Below are positions 1-6,330 of a stretch of 8,565 nt of DNA, in pieces (position 1 is the stretch's first letter; each line of letters starts with the position of its first letter). Both the position numbers and the translations under genes were made by a program. Source of the stretch: Phycisphaerales bacterium (lineage in GTDB: Bacteria; Planctomycetota; Phycisphaerae; Phycisphaerales; UBA1924). The notes under the pieces are model-generated. The model saw only the letters and a program-made list of their open reading frames with translations. It ran no database searches and was not told where the DNA came from. The stretch lies in contig JAJDDL010000069.1 of the NCBI GenBank assembly GCA_029260335.1, positions 1-8,565 of the forward strand, in the 5' to 3' direction.

Positions 1-2
1 GC

Positions 3-572
3 AGCAAGCTCTGTGTGAGCCGTCCGGGATTAATCGTCGGGCCCGGCGACCCGACCGACCGCTACACGTATTGGCCCTGGCGTATCGATCGCGGCGGGAA
101 AGTACTCGCGCCGGGCGATGGGCTCGATCCGGTCCAGTTCATCGATGCACGTGACTTGGCGGCACTCATCGTGCGGCTGGCAGAGGACAAGGCCAGTGGG
201 GCATACAACGTGATCGGCCCGGGCAAAGAGCTCCTCATGAAGGAGATGCTCGAGCAGACGCGCGAGGGCGTGCAGAGCGATTGCACGTTCGAATGGGTGG
301 ACGCGGATTTCTTGCAGGCCCAAGGCGTGCAGCCCTGGGGCCATATGCCCGCGTGGATACCTCGGACGCTTGAGGGCTATCGAGGCTTTGGCACTCGTTC
401 CAACAAGCGAGCGATAGCAGCAGGGCTGAGCTTTACGCCTATAGCGAAGACGGCTAAGGACACGTTGGATTGGCTGATCGGCGAAGGACCGGAACGATCG
501 GGCAAGCTTCCAGGCCTCGGCTTGGCTTCCGAAAAGGAAGAGGAAGTCTTGCAGGCCTGGCACGAGCGGTAG
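3..572 (+). CDS. NAD-dependent epimerase/dehydratase, C-terminal part (5' end outside window)
   Basis: The frame is open from base 3, so the gene begins upstream of the window; 189 codons and a TAG stop are visible. The first residues are S-K-L-C followed by RPGLIVGPGDPTDR, the strand and loop that follow the active-site helix in extended short-chain dehydrogenases. Next come the DPVQFIDARDLA segment and a YNVIGPG stretch, both typical of the substrate-binding half of NAD-dependent epimerases/dehydratases. A C-terminal segment with SNKRAIAAGLSF and TAKDTLDWL is the usual end of this family. The NAD-binding Rossmann GxxGxxG motif and the YxxxK catalytic pair must lie upstream and cannot be seen. 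The substrate is unknown; nucleotide-sugar epimerase and plain reductase are both possible. GTG at 15 is an internal valine, not the likely start. The gene converges with threonine aldolase, leaving 19 nt between the two stops. Confidence 0.85.
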   Translation, partial: SKLCVSRPGLIVGPGDPTDRYTYWPWRIDRGGKVLAPGDGLDPVQFIDARDLAALIVRLAEDKASGAYNVIGPGKELLMKEMLEQTREGVQSDCTFEWVDADFLQAQGVQPWGHMPAWIPRTLEGYRGFGTRSNKRAIAAGLSFTPIAKTAKDTLDWLIGEGPERSGKLPGLGLASEKEEEVLQAWHER

Positions 573-591
573 CCGACGTTTCTCACAGGGT

Positions 592-1617
592 CTATGAGAT
601 CGAACGCAGCGTGTCGATCGCCTGCGTCACTCCGGCATCGCTCGCGTTGAGGTGCGTGACGGCTCGCATGGTCGTGGGGCCGAGTGCGAGGATTCGCACG
701 CCGCGTTGTTCGAGTTGGGCTTGCATTGCCGGGGCGTCGCCCTGATCGACATCGAAGTACACGATGTTTGTTTGCACCCGATCGAGATCGACCGTGAGGC
801 CTGGAGTCTGGTCGATCGCCTCGGCGAGTCGTCTTGCATTGGCGTGGTCATCGCTTAGTCTGGAGACGTGGTGGTCGAGGGCGTGGATGGCCGCGGCGGC
901 GAGCAGGCCCGACTGACGCATGGCGCCGCCGAGCATCTTGCGATATCGATGGGCGCGCTGGATCAGTTCTGCTGAGCCAGCGATTGCCGAGCCGACCGGC
1001 GCGCCCAGACCCTTGCTGAAGCACGTGGACACGGTGTCGAATGAAGCCGCGTACTCGGCGGGCGATTTGCCGCTCGCGACACTGGCGTTCCAAAGGCGTG
1101 CGCCGTCGAGATGGCATCGCAGGTCGTGCTCGCGGGCTTGCTTGCACACGCGACGGACCTGATCCAGTGGCCAGATCGTGCCGCCGCCGGTGTTGGACGT
1201 GTTCTCGACGACGACGAGGCGCGAGCGGGCGAAATGGCAGTTCTGGGCTCGGACACGAGAGGTCACAGCCTCGGCGTCGAATCGACCGTCTGGGGACGGG
1301 ATCGTGTTCGCCGAGCATCCGCCGATCGCGGCGAACGCGCTAGTCTCGTAGTTGATGACGTGCCCGCCCTCGTGGATGATGATGTCATCGCCCGGCTCGC
1401 AATGGCAGCGGACCGCCAGGAGGTTGGCCATGGTGCCGCTGGGCACGTACAGGGCTGCTTCCTTGCCGAGCAGCTTCGCGAGTTTCTCTTGCAGGGCCTG
1501 AACAGTCGGCTCGTCGCCCAACACGTCGTCGCCGAGTTCGGCGTCCCGCATGGCGTCGAGCATCGCCGGCGTCGGTTGGGTGACGGTATCGCTCCGGAGG
1601 TCGATCGCTTGGGGCAT
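592..1617 (-). CDS. ltaE: Low-specificity L-threonine aldolase (PLP-dependent)
   Basis: The enzyme cleaves L-threonine or L-allo-threonine to glycine and acetaldehyde in the cytosol, using pyridoxal phosphate. The 341-residue product is close to the E. coli enzyme (about 333). Recognisable segments in order: IDLRSDTVTQPT at 5-16, GDDVLGDEPTV at 29-39, the phosphate-binding SGTMAN at 60-65, H86 (position of the PLP-stacking His), HFARSRLVVVENT from H128, the cofactor-binding HLDGAR with D171 and R174, SKGLGAPVGS with the Schiff-base lysine K202, and GGAMRQSG near 230. All key residues are present. The ATG complementary to 1615-1617 is chosen because AAGGAG lies 8 nt upstream and the family motif begins four residues later; an ATG at 1689 would add 24 unrelated residues. 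It is divergent from hsp20. It could be annotated as a general beta-eliminating lyase, but the motifs favour threonine aldolase. Confidence 0.95.
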   Translation of the reverse strand: MPQAIDLRSDTVTQPTPAMLDAMRDAELGDDVLGDEPTVQALQEKLAKLLGKEAALYVPSGTMANLLAVRCHCEPGDDIIIHEGGHVINYETSAFAAIGGCSANTIPSPDGRFDAEAVTSRVRAQNCHFARSRLVVVENTSNTGGGTIWPLDQVRRVCKQAREHDLRCHLDGARLWNASVASGKSPAEYAASFDTVSTCFSKGLGAPVGSAIAGSAELIQRAHRYRKMLGGAMRQSGLLAAAAIHALDHHVSRLSDDHANARRLAEAIDQTPGLTVDLDRVQTNIVYFDVDQGDAPAMQAQLEQRGVRILALGPTTMRAVTHLNASDAGVTQAIDTLRSIS

Positions 1618-1641
1618 GAAACGGGCTCCTTCTCGGACGAG

Positions 1642-1647
1642 TCTATA
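1642..1647 (-). promoter_or_regulatory. Candidate -10 element for the threonine aldolase gene
   Basis: On the minus strand this reads TATAGA, four of six matches to the bacterial -10 consensus. It lies 25 nt upstream of the start codon and just before the Shine-Dalgarno, which would give a short leader of about 18 nt. No convincing -35 hexamer sits 16-18 nt further upstream, so this is a weak call. The inverted repeats at 1658-1701 would then occupy the promoter's upstream face. Confidence 0.3.
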
Positions 1648-1657
1648 GGCTGCTGAG

Positions 1658-1701
1658 GACCTGTCGATCTGGCACCCTCGGCAGGTCAAATCGCCAGATC
1701 G
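1658..1701. repeat. Crossed inverted repeats between threonine aldolase and hsp20
   Basis: CGATCTGGC at 1665-1673 is matched perfectly by GCCAGATCG at 1693-1701 (9-bp arms, 19-nt spacer). A second pair, GACCTG at 1658-1663 and CAGGTC at 1682-1687, interlocks with the first. As DNA the 9-bp arms could be an operator for a dimeric regulator, with arm centres 28 bp apart. As RNA the arrangement would be a pseudoknot. No known regulator motif is recognised. Confidence 0.45.
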
Positions 1702-1776
1702 GCAACCGGTTCGGGCCGCTCAGCTTCACCACGCCGCTCTGAGCACACAAGGCCGGATTGGCACGCGTTATGCAAT

Positions 1777-1830
1777 GTGTTCTCGCGACTCTCACGGGGG
1801 TGGTGCCCCAGAGTATGAAAAGGAGAATGC
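1777..1830 (+). promoter_or_regulatory. Irregular stem-loop touching the hsp20 Shine-Dalgarno (candidate RNA thermometer)
   Basis: Three stacked helices can be drawn in the region before the hsp20 start. GTGTTCTC (1777-1784) pairs with GAGAATGC (1823-1830), 8 bp including two G-U pairs. ACTCT (1788-1792) pairs with AGAGT (1810-1814). GGGG (1797-1800) pairs with CCCC (1806-1809) around a TGGTG loop. The basal helix covers the GAG of the AAGGAG Shine-Dalgarno (1820-1825) and ends one base before the ATG. Small heat-shock genes are classic hosts of RNA thermometers, but the sequence matches neither the ROSE nor the fourU consensus. Whether the transcript starts upstream of 1777 is unknown. Confidence 0.35.
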
Positions 1831-1831
1831 C

Positions 1832-2269
1832 ATGACGAGTCTGACACGCAGAAACACGAGCCTGCCCGCCGAGTTGGATGAGTTTTTCAACTCGTTCCTT
1901 CGTTCGCCGAGCTGGACGGGCAGCACGCCCGCGGCGATCATCGACGAGGGCGCACTCGCGCTGGATCTTTCAGAGAACGACGACGAGGTCATCGTGCGTG
2001 CGTCGCTTCCGGGGTTCAAGAAGGAAGATGTCGAGGTCGAAGTGCACGACGGCGTGCTCTCGATCAAGGCGACACGTGATGAGGAAACCGAGGAAACCGG
2101 CGAGCGGTTTTACAGGCGCGAGCGTCGGAGCGGGTCGTTGAGCAGGCGCGTTGCGCTGCCCGGTGCGGTCGATAACGGCAACGCGAACGCCGCGCTCCAG
2201 GATGGTGTGCTTGAGGTGCGCGTTGCCAAGAGTGCCGAGGCCCGTCCTCGCAAGCTCTCCATTAGCTAG
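1832..2269 (+). CDS. Small heat-shock protein, Hsp20/alpha-crystallin family
   Basis: This is an ATP-independent cytosolic chaperone that holds unfolding proteins in large oligomers for later refolding by Hsp70/ClpB. The 145-residue length is typical. A short N-terminal arm (1-40) contains the helical LPAELDEFFNSF. The alpha-crystallin domain spans about 41-132, with a VRASLPGFKKEDVEV strand pair and the hallmark AxxxnGVL motif at 120-127. The C-terminal extension ends in L-S-I (142-144), the I/L-x-I/V motif that docks on a neighbouring dimer. The ATG at 1832 is chosen over an earlier in-frame start at 1775 because AAGGAG lies 6 nt upstream and the extra 19 residues look unrelated to the family. 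The gene stands alone: threonine aldolase is divergent and a terminator-like hairpin follows. No CIRCE element is visible upstream; an SD-proximal hairpin may give temperature control. Confidence 0.95.
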   Translation: MTSLTRRNTSLPAELDEFFNSFLRSPSWTGSTPAAIIDEGALALDLSENDDEVIVRASLPGFKKEDVEVEVHDGVLSIKATRDEETEETGERFYRRERRSGSLSRRVALPGAVDNGNANAALQDGVLEVRVAKSAEARPRKLSIS

Positions 2270-2315
2270 GTGAGCGAGCCATCGGGCGGTGAACCTGCGA
2301 CTTGAGGTACTTTTC

Positions 2316-2347
2316 AGGGCCTGGGCGTTTGTCCGGGCCCTCTTTGC
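2316..2347 (+). terminator. Terminator-like hairpin after hsp20
   Basis: AGGGCCTGG (2316-2324) and CCGGGCCCT (2333-2341) form a 9-bp GC-rich stem with one G-U pair and an 8-nt loop. A short CTTT follows. The hairpin begins 46 nt after the hsp20 stop. The T-tract is short, so termination may be partial or assisted. A CTTTT run on the 5' side does not help either strand decisively. Confidence 0.5.
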
Positions 2348-2441
2348 ATCTCCTGCATGCGCGAAGATCCAGGGTCGAGCAGGCCGGACTGCTCTCGGTA
2401 TTGCGTTTGGCGAAACACTTTGTCCGTCATCGCGAATGCTC

Positions 2442-2470
2442 TTGGGCCGAGCAATCGCTCTCGGTAAACT
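2442..2470 (+). promoter_or_regulatory. Candidate sigma70-type promoter for the secreted repeat protein
   Basis: TTGGGC (2442-2447) and TAAACT (2465-2470) are separated by 17 nt and match the -35 and -10 consensus at three and four positions. The predicted start near 2477 would leave a short leader carrying GAGGAG before the ATG at 2499. The rest of the 229-nt gap (2270-2498) holds the terminator-like hairpin and nothing else I recognise. Confidence 0.35.
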
Positions 2471-2498
2471 GATAACGCGGAGCACGAGGAGAACACAC

Positions 2499-3869
2499 AT
2501 GCATGCACGTTTCTGTCAAAGAGCGATTCTGCTATTGAGCACATTCGTCCCCGCGGCCGTGGCCCAAATCCAACCCTGGGCACGCACCTACGGCGGCGAA
2601 GGCGCAGAGATGATCAACGGCCTGGTGCAAAGCGACGGCACTTTCCTAGCGTGTGGATTTTCAGACTCTGCGGGCCTCGGCGGGATCGATTTGTGGGTCG
2701 CCGCCATGAACGCCAACGGTGTGCCGCTCTGGCAGACGGTCCTCGGTGGTGCCAGCACTGACGAAGCGCGTCAGATCGCAAAGACAAGCGACGGCGGGTG
2801 CGTTGTCGCAGGCTACACCTACTCGTTTGGTGCCGGGGGCAGCGATGGCTGGATAGTCAGGCTCGATGCCGCGGGCGACGTGGTCTGGCAGAAAACCTAC
2901 GGCGGCAGAGGCTTCGAGGGCTTCTTGGCGATCGCCGAATCACCCAACGGCTTCTACGTGGGAGGCGCGGTGGACTTCCAGCAGGCAGGGCAGGATGTCT
3001 GGATTCTTGAGATTGACGGCGACGGCGAGGTCCTCTGGCAGCAGACCTTCGAGGGCAACCAGTTCGATCAGTTGACGTCGATCGCGCCAACATCGGACGG
3101 GCTCGCCATAGTCGCAAACTCAAACTCCGATCTCGCCGATCGACCCGCGAATATTCCGTTCCATCGACCATGGCTCACGAGCCTCGATCTCAAGGGCCAG
3201 GTGCGGTTCTCAAAGACCTACAACTTTTCTGGTGGAGATGCCTGGAATCACATCGAGCCTTTGACCAATGGCGGCTTTGTCGTCACGGGCGAGATTCTCG
3301 CGGCGGCGTTTTTCCGAGGGGATCTCTGGATCACGCGGCTGGATGAAGCAGGCGAGGTGCTCTGGGACCAGCGCTTCGGCGACAACTTTGGCAATCTCAA
3401 CTTCGATGGCGGCGCGGTCGTGCGCCAAACTCCCGATGGTGGATTCCTATCCGTGGGCTCCACCGCGACTGGTGGCGCGGGCTCGCAGGATCTGTGGCTC
3501 GTCAAGGTTGATGCCAATGGTGTGCATCAGTGGGATAGGACCGTTGGTCATGAGGGCTTTGAAAGCGGCAACGCCGCTCTGATCGTCGACGAGGCCAGCG
3601 TGCTCATCGCGGGTTCGGGGCGGCTGTTTTTTCCCGAGCCCTTTGATGCTCTTGCGATCATGCTTGGGCTGGATGGATCGGATGGCATGGATTGTCAGCT
3701 GACCGCCCCGGGATCGCCCAACATCTGGACGTCTACCCTCGAGATCGCCCAAGTGGAGATAACACCGAAGCCGACAGGAGTGTTGGCGATAGAGTCCAAC
3801 GCGCCGGTCGTTGAAATTGAAGGGAGCGTGCTGCTCTGCGGTCGGCCGCTGATCCAGATGAAGCGTTAG
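2499..3869 (+). CDS. Secreted seven-repeat beta-propeller-like protein of unknown function
   Basis: Function is not recognised. The 456-residue product begins with a Sec signal peptide: R8, a hydrophobic run, and likely cleavage after A22 in AAVA|Q. Seven tandem repeats of 50-57 residues follow, starting near residues 27, 78, 130, 180, 237, 289 and 345. Each has the plan W-x-x-x-[FYV]-G-G, about 10 residues, then D-G-G-[FCY]-x-[VL]-x-G, then D-[LV]-W-[LIV]-x-[KRE]-[LIV]-D-x-x-G-[DEV]-V, returning to W. Seven such four-strand units suggest a seven-bladed propeller, similar to the WD40-like or PQQ-like repeats of exported proteins. Repeats 4 and 5 are the most diverged. A 60-residue tail (397-456) has cysteines C399 and C447 that could pair outside the cytoplasm. 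There is no lipobox, LPxTG or PEP-CTERM-like anchor. The ATG at 2499 is chosen because GAGGAG lies 7 nt upstream and the signal peptide follows directly; the frame is open back to a GTG at 2289. It converges with the MFS gene. Confidence 0.8.
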   Translation: MHARFCQRAILLLSTFVPAAVAQIQPWARTYGGEGAEMINGLVQSDGTFLACGFSDSAGLGGIDLWVAAMNANGVPLWQTVLGGASTDEARQIAKTSDGGCVVAGYTYSFGAGGSDGWIVRLDAAGDVVWQKTYGGRGFEGFLAIAESPNGFYVGGAVDFQQAGQDVWILEIDGDGEVLWQQTFEGNQFDQLTSIAPTSDGLAIVANSNSDLADRPANIPFHRPWLTSLDLKGQVRFSKTYNFSGGDAWNHIEPLTNGGFVVTGEILAAAFFRGDLWITRLDEAGEVLWDQRFGDNFGNLNFDGGAVVRQTPDGGFLSVGSTATGGAGSQDLWLVKVDANGVHQWDRTVGHEGFESGNAALIVDEASVLIAGSGRLFFPEPFDALAIMLGLDGSDGMDCQLTAPGSPNIWTSTLEIAQVEITPKPTGVLAIESNAPVVEIEGSVLLCGRPLIQMKR

Positions 3870-3893
3870 CTCTTGCAAGCAGAGTGACGTCGT

Positions 3894-5303
3894 TCAGAGC
3901 CCGGCCTTGCTGACAGGGGTTGTCTCGACATCCTCGTGCTTCATCGCCATGCGATCGCGCATCGTGCGTTCGAGCAGGAAGAATCCCAGCGCTCCGAGCG
4001 CCGAGAGGGCCATAGAGACACCGAAGACGACGCCGCGGGGCGTGCCGAAGAACTCGGCGAGCAAGCCATCGAGGAGCACGCCGATGAAGGGCGCGATCAA
4101 TCCTCGCACGCCGGTGAGCGTCACATGGACGGACATGTACTGGCTTGCGCGGTTGGGCGGCGCGAAATCGAGATGGCCGAGGGTCCAGGCCAGTGCGCCA
4201 CCGCCGAAGGCCAGGCCCTGGATCGCCGCCGCGAAGTAGAGCAACGGCTCGAGCTTCATCACCGCCGCGACAAAGAACAGCCCGTTTGCGAGCGCGAAGA
4301 CTTGCGCGTGAAAGACGCGGAAGCGGATGACGTGCATCCGGCTCAGGAGCCTCGACCAGATGGGCACCGACAAGGGCATGACGAGGAATGGCAGGGTGTT
4401 GGTCACCAGCATGGCTTCGAGATAGCCCATGTCGAACCGGTCCACGACGACGACCGCGAGCAAGGGCGGCACCATCAGATTGCCCATGCCGAGGATGAAC
4501 ATGCAGCCCATGTAGCCGCCGAAGGCCTTGTCCTCGCGCAGGATCGCGATCATGCGCAGCGGATTGAAGCTCGGGGTGGCGTTTAATGAGTCGCTTCGCT
4601 CGGCGTGCATGAGCTGGTTGTGCCCGCGGACGCGGATTCGCATCCAGATCGCAATGCCAATGACCCCGAGCACGGCGCCAATGGGAAGCATGACCCTGAA
4701 CGAGCGGTCATCGAGATCCATCGCCAGACCCAGGCCTATGCCGAGCACGCCGACGAAGATGACCTGGACGGTCGCGAGTTTGCCGGTGATGGTGGCGCGG
4801 ATGGACCGCTCGTAGTTGGCGTTCCAGATGGTCGAACGGATCGTGATGAACCCGGCCCAGACCATCCGGGCGAGGAGGACGCCGACGGCGAAAAGGTACA
4901 GGCCCATAGGCGAGTTCGTCGGCACCATCGCGAGCAGCACGACGATGACTGCGCAGGTCGCTTGCAGGCTGCCGGTGAAGACGAGTTTGTTGCGGCCGTG
5001 ATTGAGCTTGACCCAGACGAAGCTCGTCAGATTCGCGATCGCCTTGGATGCGCCGAGCAGCGCGACGATGATGTCTAGCTGGACATCGGGGACAACGCCC
5101 GTGAAACCCTTCTTGGCGAGGACGGTGACGATGCCGGTCTCGATCCCCGCGAGCAGGAACGAGAAGAACATGATCGAGACTATCTCGTGAGAGAAGTTCT
5201 GGCGGACCAAGAGGGGATAGGAAGAGGGGCGGAAACTTCGCCAGGCGCGCTGCGCGAATCCGACCGACTCTTCGACTCTCGACTCCTCCTGATTGACGGG
5301 CAC
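3894..5303 (-). CDS. Major facilitator superfamily (MFS) transporter
   Basis: This is a secondary transporter of the inner membrane; the substrate cannot be told from sequence. The 469-residue protein has about twelve hydrophobic segments, near residues 41-63, 74-98, 107-127, 133-155, 176-195, 204-221, 262-286, 295-315, 335-350, 354-375, 395-415 and 424-444. A polar central loop (222-260) separates the two halves. The loop after helix 2 (VKLNHGRNKL) resembles a degenerate MFS motif A, with a matching basic loop SRLLSRMHVIRFR in the second half. About 40 hydrophilic residues precede helix 1 and about 25 follow helix 12. The GTG at 5301-5303 is the only plausible start before the first helix; it lacks a clear Shine-Dalgarno. 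AGGAGGAG lies inside the ORF a few codons later with no start codon suitably placed after it, so the exact start is uncertain. It is divergent from the methyltransferase and separated by 24 nt from the convergent repeat-protein gene. Confidence 0.85.
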   Translation of the reverse strand: MPVNQEESRVEESVGFAQRAWRSFRPSSYPLLVRQNFSHEIVSIMFFSFLLAGIETGIVTVLAKKGFTGVVPDVQLDIIVALLGASKAIANLTSFVWVKLNHGRNKLVFTGSLQATCAVIVVLLAMVPTNSPMGLYLFAVGVLLARMVWAGFITIRSTIWNANYERSIRATITGKLATVQVIFVGVLGIGLGLAMDLDDRSFRVMLPIGAVLGVIGIAIWMRIRVRGHNQLMHAERSDSLNATPSFNPLRMIAILREDKAFGGYMGCMFILGMGNLMVPPLLAVVVVDRFDMGYLEAMLVTNTLPFLVMPLSVPIWSRLLSRMHVIRFRVFHAQVFALANGLFFVAAVMKLEPLLYFAAAIQGLAFGGGALAWTLGHLDFAPPNRASQYMSVHVTLTGVRGLIAPFIGVLLDGLLAEFFGTPRGVVFGVSMALSALGALGFFLLERTMRDRMAMKHEDVETTPVSKAGL

Positions 5304-5473
5304 TGAAAGAGCCTAGGCCGATGGCGACGTTTGGCAACTCTGCGCGGCACAACCTGTGCTTCTGCGTGTGTTTGTCGCGTCGAAACTTGTCTTATGAGCT
5401 TGCCGAGTGGGGATAGCGGGTGAATGAGTATGGGGGCTCAATCAGTCCTGCGGCCTGGGGATACCCTCGGGCC
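5304..5473. other. Divergent intergenic region between MFS and methyltransferase genes
   Basis: This 170-nt gap must hold promoters for both divergent genes. On the minus strand TTGCCA and TAGGCT lie 16 nt apart, with the second hexamer only 6 nt before the MFS GTG, so that transcript could be nearly leaderless. On the plus strand I see no convincing -35/-10 pair. The perfect 8-bp palindrome GCCTAGGC is at 5311-5318, overlapping that -10 candidate. An in-frame GTG at 5420 could extend the methyltransferase by 18 residues. Confidence 0.3.
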
Positions 5474-6295
5474 ATGAAGACTGACCCGGAGTATCTACTC
5501 GGCACCGATGATGAGGAACTCGTTCGCCTTGGCATCCAGCACCGCCTGTGGGCCGAGTCGGCCGCCAAGCTCTGGGAACAAGCCCGGATCATGCCCGGCT
5601 CTCGCGTGCTCGATGCGGGTTGCGGCCCGGGGTACGCGACGCTCGACTTCGCGCAGCTCGTGGGTGCCGATGGACAGGTGGTGGGGGTCGACGAGTCGCC
5701 GCCGTTCGTTGAGCATCTGCGTCGCACCGCCGAGGTGCTCAACATGCACAACATCGAGGCGCATCAGGGCGACGTGCAGCACCTGGAGCAGGTTCTCATG
5801 GGAACCGAGCCCTTTGACGCCGCTTGGATCCGTTGGGTGCTTTGTTTCTTGCCCGATCCCGAGCCTGTGATTGCGTCCATCGCCGGGCTGCTACGGCCTG
5901 GCGGGCGGCTGGCGGTCCAGGACTATTTTAACTACCGATCGATGACCCTCGGGCCACGCCGGCCGATCTTCACCGAGGTCATCCAAGCGATCGGCGAGTC
6001 GTGGAGCGACACGGGCGATCTCGATGTTGTCGCTCGCCTGCCGGCCGCGATGCGTCGCAACAACCTGCGCATGATTGATCTCTCGGTCACCCAGCGCGTC
6101 GCTCGACCGCACGAGCCGGCGTGGCAATGGCCGACGGTCTTCTGGCGTTCGTTCCTACCAAGGCTCGTGAAGAGCGGGCATCTCGTCGAGAGCCAGCGCG
6201 GCGAGTTCATGGCGATGTGGGAGGAGGCGAGTCAAGATCCGGACACGTTTATGGTGTTGCCACCGGTGTTTGGTGTGGTCGCCGAGCGGATCTGA
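5474..6295 (+). CDS. Class I SAM-dependent methyltransferase
   Basis: This is a cytosolic methyl transfer enzyme using S-adenosylmethionine; the acceptor is unknown. The 273-residue protein has a full Rossmann-type domain. Motif I VLDAGCGPGYAT (45-56) binds SAM. The acidic residue of motif II is D73 in VVGVDES. GDV at 99-101 fits the adenine-contacting motif III region. FDAAWIRWVLCFLPDP (114-129) is the motif IV strand, and LLRPGGRLAVQDYF (139-152) the following strand. The C-terminal 120 residues, rich in aromatics and Arg, form the probable acceptor-binding part. The N-terminal YLLGTDDEELVRLGIQHRLW is common among small-molecule methyltransferases of this broad type, so I start at the ATG at 5474. 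A GTG at 5420 is open in the same frame and neither start has a strong Shine-Dalgarno. It converges with the cobalamin-protein gene with 20 nt between stops; a hairpin sits there. Confidence 0.88.
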   Translation: MKTDPEYLLGTDDEELVRLGIQHRLWAESAAKLWEQARIMPGSRVLDAGCGPGYATLDFAQLVGADGQVVGVDESPPFVEHLRRTAEVLNMHNIEAHQGDVQHLEQVLMGTEPFDAAWIRWVLCFLPDPEPVIASIAGLLRPGGRLAVQDYFNYRSMTLGPRRPIFTEVIQAIGESWSDTGDLDVVARLPAAMRRNNLRMIDLSVTQRVARPHEPAWQWPTVFWRSFLPRLVKSGHLVESQRGEFMAMWEEASQDPDTFMVLPPVFGVVAERI

Positions 6296-6304
6296 CGCGT
6301 GGTT

Positions 6305-6330
6305 GCCTTAGTTTGCTAATGCGCTAAGGC
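6305..6330. terminator. Hairpin in the convergent junction of methyltransferase and cobalamin-protein genes
   Basis: GCCTTAG (6305-6311) and CTAAGGC (6324-6330) form a perfect 7-bp stem around a 12-nt loop. The right arm overlaps the last codons of the minus-strand gene. Position between two convergent stops suggests a bidirectional terminator or 3'-end protector. Neither strand has a following T-tract, so simple intrinsic termination is doubtful. Confidence 0.35.

Noticed and set aside
581..599. Terminator between the epimerase and threonine aldolase genes
   Set aside because: Only a 5-bp TCTCA/TGAGA stem with no T-tract is visible.
1111..1656. 181-codon plus-strand open frame opposite threonine aldolase
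   Set aside because: The minus strand has an unambiguous, complete enzyme with all catalytic residues. The antisense frame has no Shine-Dalgarno or recognisable motif.
1618..1831. CIRCE element controlling hsp20
   Set aside because: No TTAGCACTC-N9-GAGTGCTAA inverted repeat or close variant is found in the spacer.
2289..2498. N-terminal extension of the repeat protein back to GTG at 2289
   Set aside because: It would run through the terminator-like hairpin, lacks a Shine-Dalgarno, and would put 70 residues before an obvious signal peptide.
3936..4586. Long plus-strand open frame (216 codons) opposite the MFS gene
   Set aside because: Its product is rich in His, Glu, Arg and Asp with no domain. 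It is the antisense shadow of a GC-rich membrane protein gene.
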